Positions 32,655-41,626 of a DNA stretch of 64,000 bases are shown here, piece after piece. Position numbers and translations under genes: made by a program. Source of the stretch: Hemileia vastatrix (Eukaryota > Basidiomycota > Pucciniomycetes > Pucciniales > Zaghouaniaceae); contig JASXTE010000002.1 of the NCBI GenBank assembly GCA_030280995.1, positions 23,967,683 through 24,031,682 on the forward strand. Direction: 5' to 3'. The notes under the pieces were generated by a model. It saw only the letters and a program-made list of their open reading frames with translations, did no database searches and was not told the DNA's origin. Each line of letters opens with the position of its first letter. Positions within the stretch are counted from its first letter, which is position 1.

Positions 32655-32671
32655 TGGCGCCCAACATGGGG
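32655..32671 (+). other. Primer binding site of element D
   Basis: TGGCGCCCAACATGGGG, three bases after the LTR. Confidence 0.82.
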
Positions 32672-32721
32672 TTCAAAATCTCTAGCTTTTTCTAGGACTT
32701 ACTTGGATCTAGGACTTTCTT

Positions 32722-32785
32722 AGCCTGCAAGAGGCTTATTCTCTGGAACTCTAATTGGATCTTTGTTATTGGCCTGCAAGAGGCT
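32722..32785 (+). other. Two leader hairpins of element D
   Basis: AGCCTGCAAGAGGCT at 32722-32736 and GGCCTGCAAGAGGCT at 32771-32785, 49 bp apart, in the same place as in element C. Confidence 0.55.
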
Positions 32786-32826
32786 TGTTATTTTAACGGT
32801 TGTTAACGCTTTTCTTATGTTTTGGG

Positions 32827-34031
32827 ATGTCTTCTACTAGTGGAACTGCTGTGTTGGCTGCTGGTGTACCTGTTAGGGCATCAGTAAGGATTGTATCTTG
32901 GGTTGGGCCCAAGTTTTCTGGAGATGATTTAGAAGGATTTTTACATAGGTATGAAACTGCAGCTGCGATTGATGGTGCTTTACCTTTGGATATGGTGAAG
33001 CAGATTAGGTTCTTTATTTTGGACAGAGAGGTGGAAAAGGAGGTTATTTCTATGGATGGTTATAAAGGTCAAGATTGGAGAAAGCTCAAGATGGAAATGG
33101 TAAAAAGGTGGCCAAAATTTATTCATTGGAGGATCTAAAGGATATAGCTAGGAAATGGGAATCAAAAGGTGGTGTAACATCTCTGCATCAGTATCATCAG
33201 TTTATGGTTGAATTTCAGGTGGTTCTGGATTATTTGTTGGAGTATGAAATTTTATTTCATGATAATGCATCAAAGTATATTTTTTGGGATGCCATGGGGG
33301 AAAAGGTTAAGAAAGAGGTTTTGATGGTGCTTATTAAAGCAAATTTAATGAAGGATCTTCCAGATGGAGAAACTAGGATTCCTGGTATGGAGGTGCTAAA
33401 GAAGGTTATTTTGGAACATCTGGATACTCATAACTCTGTTGATTTGGACTCTGGAGAAGACACTGAGGTCGCTCAAGAGATAGAAGAGGATGGTGTAAAA
33501 GAACTAGTTACTGATGAAATTTTGGATTCAGCCATTCCTGAAAATTTTTTCCAGCCTGAAGATATTATTTTTGTTGACTCTTCTGTTTGGAAAGAAGAGG
33601 TTTCTGAAGATGAAGATATTATTGTCACTGATGAAGAAAATTTGGATGTTGGGGATAATTTTGTTTTGGATAATTTGGAATTTGATTTAGAGGAATATTT
33701 ACCTCAGGTTTTGTCTTCAAAAGCGGAGACTGTCTGCAATTCAGATGTGGATATGGTTTATGAATCTGGTATATGTATGGTGGATTTGTTTCAATCTCAG
33801 GAAGAGATTTTTATGGAGGATATGGTTTTCCCTGCACTAATAAAGAGTGTAGTGGCATTTGATAATAGAGTGCATAAATTTGATGCACTCATATTTTGGA
33901 AAAGGGTTGTTTATTTTTTATGTCCGTTTGTAGGACAATTTATGGGGGTTTATTTTTGGGTTTTATGGAATCGGTGGATAAGCCCTTGGGGCAAAATTAT
34001 GGATTATCTCCAGGGGATATCAAGAATTTAA
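32827..34031 (+). pseudogene. Atypical Gag of element D: no zinc knuckle, acidic and hydrophobic tail
   Basis: The start (ATG at 32827, MSSTSGTA) and the capsid-like part match C and A. A one-base shift near 33110 moves to the frame 33075-34031. After a conserved segment ending near LEHLDTHNS (about residue 113 of the second frame), the sequence departs from A and C. Instead of coiled coil, zinc knuckle and protease there is a long Asp/Glu-rich stretch and then, near residues 274-300, a hydrophobic segment rich in Phe, Val and Trp that could span a membrane. No retropepsin DSG/DTG motif is present anywhere in D. Confidence 0.72.
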
Positions 34032-34033
34032 TT

Positions 34034-34572
34034 CCTCCAAAATGAGGATAAACTACCTAAACTCAGCTGAAATTGTTTTTATCGTTATGTCTTCAATTTA
34101 TTCAGGATTCAAATTATTATGGATGCCCTCATTTTTTGGGGTAGCAGGGGCTGATCACTCTAATGTTGTAGTCTCTCCTCAGGATGAGATCCCGGATTGC
34201 AATAGGTCAGCTCACTTGGAGATAATTCAAGTGGATTCTCAATTATTTTCTGTTAATATTACTTTGGAGTGCAAATACGTTTTGGACTTTTCTATATGTT
34301 TATTGGATTTACCCGGTTTTTCTATTAAATTTAAAAACGGTGAAAAAGGCAAAATGGGCCAAATTAGGTTGGATAAAAATTGGAAGGGTATGTTTTATGA
34401 CCTCCAGCAAGAGGTTAAACTGCAATTATCTCCTTCTATTTTGGGCCTCCATCAAGAGGGTAAACTGCGAAAATCTTATCAAAATCCGATTAAAAATCTC
34501 AGTATAATTAAAACATAAAAAAATAATTTTTGTGAAAATTCAATTCCGGTTCTCCAGCAAGAGGTTAAACTG
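34034..34572 (+). repeat. Hairpin motifs between gag and RT in element D
   Basis: Four motifs of the CCTC-N6-GAGG class: 34034-34055 (loop CAAAAT), 34401-34422 (CAGCAA), 34446-34467 (CATCAA) and 34551-34572 (TCTC arm, pairing by U-G). Each is followed by (N)TAAACT(G/A). Confidence 0.82.
34042..34518 (+). CDS. Spacer frame between gag and RT, element D
   Basis: A 158-residue frame homologous at ADHSNVVVSPQDEIPDCNRSA to the 9534-10037 frame of A. No known domain. Two hairpin motifs are read as LQQEVKL and LHQEGKL. An ATG is present at its start. It may be a linker or a small separate protein. Confidence 0.5.
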   Translation: MRINYLNSAEIVFIVMSSIYSGFKLLWMPSFFGVAGADHSNVVVSPQDEIPDCNRSAHLEIIQVDSQLFSVNITLECKYVLDFSICLLDLPGFSIKFKNGEKGKMGQIRLDKNWKGMFYDLQQEVKLQLSPSILGLHQEGKLRKSYQNPIKNLSIIKT

Positions 34573-34596
34573 CCAACTTTCTTTACGGGTGATTTA

Positions 34597-37500
34597 TTGT
34601 TGGATAAGGGAAGCAAAGGTGTTGGAAAATCTGTTTATAAATTAGACGAGGGAAAGGAGAAAAGGGTAAAATTTAAAAATGAAATAAAATATTTTTCTAA
34701 TTTTTCTTATTCCGATTCTGACGATGAAGAAGATTCATTTAATGAAATATGTAATGGAGATACAAAAGTAAATGTTTTGCCTCAAGCTTATTTAGATGTG
34801 GATGCAGCCAAATATAAGAAGGTAGCAAATAAAGTTCGACCTATTAATGAACTGCTACCTGCTGAATTAAATCCACCCTTGAGAAGACCAAGGTTATCAA
34901 GAGATCCTTATGAAAGTCCCTTGGTAAAGAATCTGCCTGAATTTTCTGAGACGTCAAGAATCACTTTTGAGAGACTGGGTGTTGTTAATTTTGGACCTGA
35001 TGGTTGGTTGTCTGGAGAAGAGAAGAAGTTGTTGTTGGATGTGATGGTCAAGCGAGAGAAGGCCATTGCTTTTGTAGAAGAGGAGAGCGGTGTGTTGAAG
35101 CATTCCTATGGGGAGCCTTACAAGATTCCTGTGGTATGTCATGAACCGTGGCAGCAGAAACCGATTACTATTCCGGCTGCATTAAAAGAAGCCTATATTG
35201 AAGTTGTCAGAGAACGGATACGCACTGGACTGTATGAGCAATCAACGTCAAGTTATTCTAGTCCGGTATTTTGTATCAAGAAACCAAATGGCAAGCTTAG
35301 AGTTGTTCATGATCTTAGGGAATTAAATAGGGTTACAATAAAGGATGCTGGGATACCGCCTAGTGCTGAAGAGTTTGTTGAAGCGTTTGCAGGGAGAGTG
35401 TGTTATGGTTTGGGAGATATTATGGGTGGATATGATGAGAGAGAGTTACATCCGGACTCAAGGCCTCTCACTACATTCGATACGCCACTTGGACGTTTAC
35501 AGTTAACAAGATTACCTCAAGGAGCAACAAATTCGGTTGCAGTTTATCAAGCTCAGATGGCTTGGATCCTTCAAGACGAAATTCCACAATATGCTGGAAT
35601 CTTTATAGATGATGGAGGAATTAAGGGACCAACAACCGACTATGATAACCAGGTGTTGGAAGAGAATCCCGGGATACGCAAATTCATTTGGGAGTTTTCA
35701 ATTACTTTAGAAAGAATCTTGTTTCGAATTGAAGAGGCTGGGTTAACTATTTCAGGTTCAAAACTTTCATGTTGTGTGCCAGCCTTAGAAATATTAGGCC
35801 ATGTGGTATGTAGAGAGGGTAGGATTATGTCCAAGAAGAAAGTTAACAAAATTCAGTCCTGGCCAAGACCCAAGAATACAACCGAAGTTAGAGGGTTTTT
35901 AGGCGTTTGCGTATATGTTAGAATGTTTATTAAGGACTTTTCTTCATTGGCAGCTCCATTGAGACGGTTAACGAGAAAGGATGAAGAGTGTGAGAAGGCG
36001 TTTGTGAAGTTGATGGAGGTTGTGGGGAAGGATTTAGTCCTGCACAAGTTGGATTATCAAAAAGATGCTAGTAGAATTTATTTAGCAGTTGATTCAAGTC
36101 AGATTGCAGCTGGGGCGGTTTTGTCTCAGATGGATAAAGCTGGTTACATCAGGCCAGTTAGGTATGAATCTGTAGTATTTACTGAGGTCGAATCAAGATA
36201 TTCTCAACCGAAATTGGAATTATGTGGTGTGGCAAAAATACTGAAGAAACTTCAGCATATTTTGTGGGGGCAACATTTTGAGTTGCAAGTGGATGCGAAA
36301 TCGTTAATCCAGATGATTAATTCCCCAAGTTTACCGAACGCACCCATGACGAGATGGGTAGCTTTTATTCAACATTTTTCGTTCAATTTAGTTCATAAGC
36401 CTGGCAAAACTTTTACTATGCCAGATGGTTTATCAAGGAGACCACCCACTGAAGAAGATTCAGACTCAGAAGAGTTCAATGAAGATATACCTATTATCAA
36501 AGCCAGCACTAAAGGAGCTGAAGACTTTCCATACCTCCCCCATGAGGTTAAACTGGCAGGACTATTGTGTTTAGATTATGATGATGATGACCTCCACCAA
36601 GAGGATAAACTGGAAAATAGTTTTTATGTTAATAAAGGTGTTGGAAAAGGTGTAGATAAATTCGGTAGAAAGGAGGTAGAAGAAGATGTGGTGTATGTAG
36701 AGGAAGATGGATTGGTAGTGTGGGATAGTAGTAAATTAAGGAATGGTGTATATGTTGGAGAATTAGAGAATTTAAATAAAAGGGTGGATAAAGAGAAAGG
36801 GGTATTTTCATATACGGTTTACGAAGGATCCAAAGGTTCAGAAGAAAAACGTCAACATAGCTCAATTAAAGATTTATTTATGGGTCAACGATTATTGGCT
36901 CATTCATGTGCAGGTGATATTGGTGATAGAGAAGTCCCTATTGATGTTATATTAATCTATTTTCAAGATGAAGTCTGGGGTCAGACTGGTTTTTATTTTT
37001 TGTTAGTCAAATATTTGTTGACTTTAGAGAGGCCAGAAGATTGTGAAGACGATGAATGGGTGGCTATCAAGAGGAAGTCATCTACATTTTATTTATCTGG
37101 TTGACGTTTAATGAGGAGAAGGTATCCAAATCCTCAAGTAGTTATAACTCAAGAGAAGGGGCAAGAATTAGTTTTGAAATCACTGCATGAAGATCTCGGG
37201 CATAGAGGCGTTGGAGAAACTTTTAGAAGAATTTCTGATCGATTTTGGTGGCCTGGCATGAAGATGGCTGTTAAACAGTGGGTTCAGTCATGTGAAGAAT
37301 GTCAAAGACAAAGTTATTTAAGGCCAAAAGAACCTGGACGCGCGACCGGTGAATATACGCTCTTTGGAAGAGTTAGTTTAGATGCTGTTCATATAAAAGA
37401 GGGACGGTATAAATATTTAATTGTGGCCAGAGATGATTTATCTGGTTGGGTAGAGGCAGCGCCTCTTATTAATTTAACTGCCAAAAATGTGGCAGAATTT

Positions 37501-38271
37501 TTTTTGAATAATTGGGTATATAGGTATGGGGTGATGAAGTTGGTAACGGTAGATGGAGGTCCTGAATTTGGGACAGAGTTTAAAGAGGCCGTATTGAAAG
37601 TTGGATCAAAGGTTAGGGTAGCAACCCCATATTATCCTGAATCTGAAGGCATAGTTGAAAGAGGGCATCAAGTTATTAAGGATGCTTTAGTTAAAATGTG
37701 TGGGACAAGTGCTGAAAAGTGGAGGCACTATTTACCTTTAGTTTTATTTGCTGATCAAATCACTGCCAAAAGGACGACCAGATTTTCACCTTATGAACTT
37801 GTTTTTGGACAGAAAGCAGTTTTACCGGTTGATTTAGAAGCTGAATCGTATCTTGGAGTTGACTGGGACATGGTCAAAACTACTGAAGAATTATTGTGTG
37901 CAAGAATGATGCAGCTAGAAAAGAAAGAAGAATATTTAGAAAAGGCATATTTGCAGATGATGAAGATCCGAAATCAATCAGTTAGATATTGGGATGAGCG
38001 GTTGGCACATCGATTAAGGAAACCTTTGAACCCAGGTGATATGGTCTTGGTGTATAATAGGAGTTTGGAAAGTCAGTGGGGAAAGATGTTTGCAGATAGG
38101 TGGAATGGACCGTATAAAATCAAGGAGCAAGTTTCCGGCGGTTCATATGTGTTAGAAGAGTTGGATGGAGTAGTATTAAAGAAGAGGGTAGCAGCTGATC
38201 AAGTGAAACGGTTCTATCATAGAGGCACCAGGAGTGCCAAAGTCTACCTCCGCAATGAGGATAAACTATGA
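34597..38271 (+). CDS. Pol of element D (RT, RNase H, integrase), one in-frame TGA
   Basis: A single frame of about 1225 codons broken only by TGA at 37102-37104, where A has an Arg codon, so CGA to TGA is likely. RT: SSPVFCIKKPNGKLR, DLRELNRVT, LTRLPQGATNS, catalytic GIFIDDGG. RNase H: YLAVDSS, KLELCG, LQVDAKSL, ending HKPGKTFTMPDGLSR. Then a linker with two hairpin motifs read as LPHEVKL (36534) and LHQEDKL (36591). Integrase after 37111: H..H with CEECQR, Asp in LDAVHIKEG, Asp in VTVDGGPEFG, Glu in SEGIVERGH, then RWNGPYKI. No chromodomain. No ATG is evident at the 5' end, so it may depend on recoding or an upstream start. Confidence 0.9.
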
Positions 38272-38315
38272 TATCAACGAAATTTTATGATGACCTCCGC
38301 AACGAGGATAAACTA
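38247..38315 (+). repeat. Two hairpin motifs at the end of pol, element D
   Basis: CCTC CGCAAT GAGG ATAAACT at 38247-38268 and CCTC CGCAAC GAGG ATAAACT at 38294-38315, one overlapping the last codons of pol and one after its stop. Confidence 0.8.
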
Positions 38316-38499
38316 TCTTCTTTTTTATCAAAATACTTTACTATCGTTACATTGTATATGGTCGACGAAACTATGATGAAACTTAACGAAATTCAAGAAG
38401 ACCTTCTTTGAAATTTTCAAAAAACTTAAAATTCTTTAAATATGGGTGAAGATAGTGTTGTAAAATTTTTAAAATTTATTGGAAGAAGTGTTCACAGGG

Positions 38500-38945
38500 G
38501 AACCTTCTTAATTTAATATTGGCAAGTGTGGGGGTAATTGATGGGCTGGCTTCTCTATACACAATTACCCCATAATGTTCGTTTCCAATATTTTCCCTTT
38601 TTCTAGTTGAATCCTGGCTTTGTCTTTTAATTTTAGGAAGTCCACTAAGACTATAAACTGGAACGAATCAAGAGACACTGCTCTCAACGCTGGATTAAAG
38701 ATTTTTTTTATTTAATTTTGTTTTTGATTTTTTTATGATAGATTGTGATTTCTTTTCTTTAATATATATTATGAATTATTGTAAAGGTGATGCTCACTGG
38801 TGGTCTCTAATCATTTTTATAAATTGGAGGGAGCCCACCCAGTGAGCATCATTATAAAAATTATTTTCTAACAACTTTCATTTATTTTCTTTTCTTTTCA
38901 ATTTCTCAAAATTGTGTAACCACATCAAGTTGCACTTGGATGTGG
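38500..38945 (+). other. 3' hairpin block of element D
   Basis: No coding region. Four structures in order: a long hairpin 38531-38571 with perfect arms GGGGTAATTG and CAATTACCCC; a motif 38639-38661 (AGTC CACTAA GACT); a large hairpin 38789-38850 (GATGCTCACTGG and CCAGTGAGCATC); and a short one 38920-38945 (CCACATCAAGT and ACTTGGATGTGG). All have counterparts in A at 5312, 5221/5482, 5119 and 4724, in mirrored order because A lies on the other strand. Confidence 0.75.
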
Positions 38946-38989
38946 GTATGATGTCGAGGGTACGGCTCATCAAATGGCCGGGGGGCATC

Positions 38990-39128
38990 TTTTAAAATTT
39001 TATTTTAAAAAATTTTTTATTACTTTTTTTTATTTTTCTTTTCACATTCGTTTATCTTTCTTTAAAAATTAAATTTTAACTTTTATTTCAAAACTATCTT
39101 TTTTTAAAATTTAAAAAAATAAAATCAC

Positions 39129-39161
<33 letters not shown>

Positions 39162-39193
39162 TTATTTTAAATGGTAAAAAAAATAAATAAATA

Positions 39194-39224
<31 letters not shown>

Positions 39225-39310
39225 ATAACTAAAAATATAAAATCAAGTTAAAAAAAAAAATAATAATAAAAAAAAAATAAAATAAAAATAAAAAAAAGGG
39301 TATTTTAGTT
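38990..39310. repeat. Poly(A) and AATA microsatellites
   Basis: A run of more than 30 A lies around 39128-39157, followed by TAAA and TAA repeats. The equivalent AT-rich part of A is at 4490-4680. It separates the 3' hairpin block from the end of the antisense gene. Confidence 0.85.
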
Positions 39311-39383
39311 TTAGGTAGTTTAGATGTTTATATATTATTTTTCAAACAATATTCAAGAAAGCTACATACCAGGAAGAGCACCA

Positions 39384-40394
39384 TCAAGGGTTGTTATCTT
39401 TTGAAGAATCGAAATTAGAAAATTTAGAAGGACCTTGATCGATTTCCTGGGATTCGAATCTTATTTCACGGTCACGATAGTGTTGAAGCCAGTTGGCTAT
39501 TTTAAAAAGGTCTCTTAACAGTTGCTCTCTCATCCAAGATTCTGATCTATCAGAGGGCAGGTATCGTTGGAAATAAGCGATAAGGTTATTAAAATTAGCA
39601 AAAAGCTTTTCAGACACTAGGTGAATTGGAACTCTAGGGAAGCTTGGATTAGGTTCTGGTAGTTCATAAGCTGAATATGAAATTGGAGAACCGGTGGACG
39701 CTTATCAAATTAAAATATCAGCAAATTAAAACCTGAATATTAAGAAAATAAAAAGAGACAACTAACCTGTTTCAACACTATCATGATCATAGATAAATGG
39801 CTTACTTGGTAATGGAGTGGGATTTTTTATGTTTAGAAAAGGATTTTTCATTTTTGATAGATGAGGAGGACTGGTGTTGGATTTGGTGTTTGAAGTAGAT
39901 GTTCTGGGCCTTTTGGATGATACAAGAGAAGATGAAGACTGCTGGCTATTATAGGACCTTTTGTGCTTCAAGATGTTGGAAGAAGGAGAAGAATTGTTAG
40001 AAGGTTGAAGCATGGCCCTGGGAGCAGCAAGAGTTCTTGGGGGAGTAGCAGCAAGTTTAGATTGGAGAGAAGGACCCAGAGGATTAGGTGATGGAGAAAG
40101 ATTTAAATAGGCTGGAGAAAAAGGGATGGGATCTTTAGAGGTTGATGGAATAGGGGGTGGAGTAGAAGGTGAAGAAGAAGGAAGAGGTTTGCAGAAGGCG
40201 GCGAAGCTAGTAGCAGTGATGGGGAAAGAACCACAGTTCAAGCCAGAACATTTTCTTTTCTTCTCATAGCAGGATAAACAGGCCCTGTTATAAGTGTGCT
40301 TTTGCCAGTTAAAAGAGAAGATACATTCCCTATGGGTGAAGGCACAGTATTTGCAAGATTGATCAGCTGAAGCAATGAAGTCAGAAGGTTTCAT
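39384..40394 (-). CDS. Intact antisense spliced gene for a Zn(II)2Cys6-like protein (element D)
   Basis: Exon 1 is 40394-39767 and exon 2 is 39700-39384, with a 66-bp GT-AG intron (39766-39701). The phases agree (628 and 317 nt, 945 in total), giving 314 residues with no stop. I chose the ATG at 40394 because upstream there is only a TTG, its context AACAAGATG is good, and it leaves the cysteines near the N-terminus. Cysteines 14, 17, 24, 39, 42 and 49 form C-x2-C-x6-C-x14-C-x2-C-x6-C with a basic EKKRK before the last Cys, as in fungal binuclear zinc clusters. A Ser/Pro-rich, probably disordered middle with basic HKR and KRPR patches follows, then a helical C-terminus. Element D's gag and pol are damaged while this gene is whole. 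DNA binding is inference. Confidence 0.8.
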
Positions 40395-40487
40395 CTTGTT
40401 AGGAGATATTTTTTGAAGAAGAAAACTTGAAACTAGGATGAAGAAAGCTGGTGGCAAAATCTGGGTTCAAGGATAGAGAAGTTGTTA

Positions 40488-40957
40488 GGTCCACCAAGAC
40501 CCTAAACTGGGCTGTTATCAAGCTGTTGGGTCCACCATGACCTTAAACTGGATTTCTTATCGATTAAATGTTTGGTCCACCATGACTTTAAACTGGTAGT
40601 TCATTCATTGTTTTAGTCCGCTATGACTTTAAACTGGAAAATTAATATCTGCAGGATAATTCAACATTCATTGGACCACTATGGCCTTATACTGGATTAC
40701 TTGTCGATCAAATGTTTGGTCCACTATAACATTAAACTGGATTATCAAATTTATTCAATCTTTGGTCAAGCCTAGGCCTTACTTAGGAATTTATCAAGTT
40801 ATTTATGCACCTAAACGATCTTTGGTCCACCAAGACCATAAACTGGCAATCGATTATATGTTTGGTCTACCAAGACTTTAAATTGGAATGTCAATCTTGT
40901 TTGGATAACTCAATTCAATCTTTTAATTTATCACTGTCCACTAAGACTCTAAACTGG
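40488..40957 (+). repeat. Array of nine or more hairpin motifs (GGTC/AGTC class) in element D
   Basis: Motifs start at 40488, 40529, 40574, 40615, 40673, 40718, 40824, 40864 and 40935, with a degenerate one near 40764. The sense strand reads GGTC CACCAA GACC, GGTC CACCAT GACC, AGTC CGCTAT GACT and similar, each followed by (N)TTAAACTGG. Where the arm is GGTC with GACT, the odd pair is G-U. The array begins about 94 bp upstream of the antisense start codon at 40394. Confidence 0.88.
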
Positions 40958-40999
40958 TTATTCAATTATTTCTAGAATTGAGTGCTGATAAGCTTTAGG

Positions 41000-41616
41000 G
41001 GGTTAAAATTTTAGGTGGTGATGATGCTAATGAAAGCATAATGGTCAATTAGGTGAAATTTGTGGCGCTTTAACATGGTCTAAAGTTAAAATTATTATTG
41101 GAAGCCTGGCAATAGTATTTTATGGGTTTTCTCTATAGCAAAGTTTGAAAATTTTGATGAAGGAATCAGAAGTTAGGATGGTAGTTGGATTTTAGGGAAT
41201 GATTTTTTTAGTGCCTCATAGTTAGGCCATTTTTTTTGGTGTGAAGCTTGGAGGACCTTATGGCGAGATTGGAATCATAGAATTCAGCTCAGTGGGGGGC
41301 CCTATGAGGTTGGAATCAGGAGTATTCGGCTCATAGGAAGATCCACTCTCTCAATGCTGTGACAAGAAGGAAGACTGGTATATGGGAGTCTGAAGGGATT
41401 CAAACCTTGCTCTCAGTAGTGAAATCATCACAAGATTTATATTATTTTATTTTATGTTATATCAAGCCAGAGAAGAAGAAACAACATTTTTATTATAAAG
41501 AATTAAAAGAAGACCAGCTAAAACAAATTTATCAAATTATTTTATTGAAAAAGATAATTCTTTTGGAATTGCTCAACCACTTATTCAAAGTTTTAAGAAT
41601 GGGGACATTCTCAATT
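41000..41616 (+). other. 3' end of element D, no gene recognised
   Basis: In A this place holds a second Cys-cluster pseudogene. Here I see only short frames; 41359-41634 (91 aa on the plus strand) has no recognisable domain and runs into the LTR. The last 25 bases before the PPT match A closely. Confidence 0.45.
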
Positions 41617-41626
41617 GGAGGGAGGA
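41617..41626 (+). other. Polypurine tract of element D
   Basis: GGAGGGAGGA directly before the right LTR. Confidence 0.87.

Noticed and set aside
33880..33980. Envelope-like gene in element D because of the hydrophobic segment
   Set aside because: It lies in the Gag frame before RT, not after integrase, and has no signal peptide, cysteine framework or cleavage site.
40488..40957. Regularly spaced short repeats that look like a CRISPR array
   Set aside because: The genome is eukaryotic, the repeats vary, the spacers are not of constant length, and the array lies inside a retrotransposon with the same motif in coding regions.
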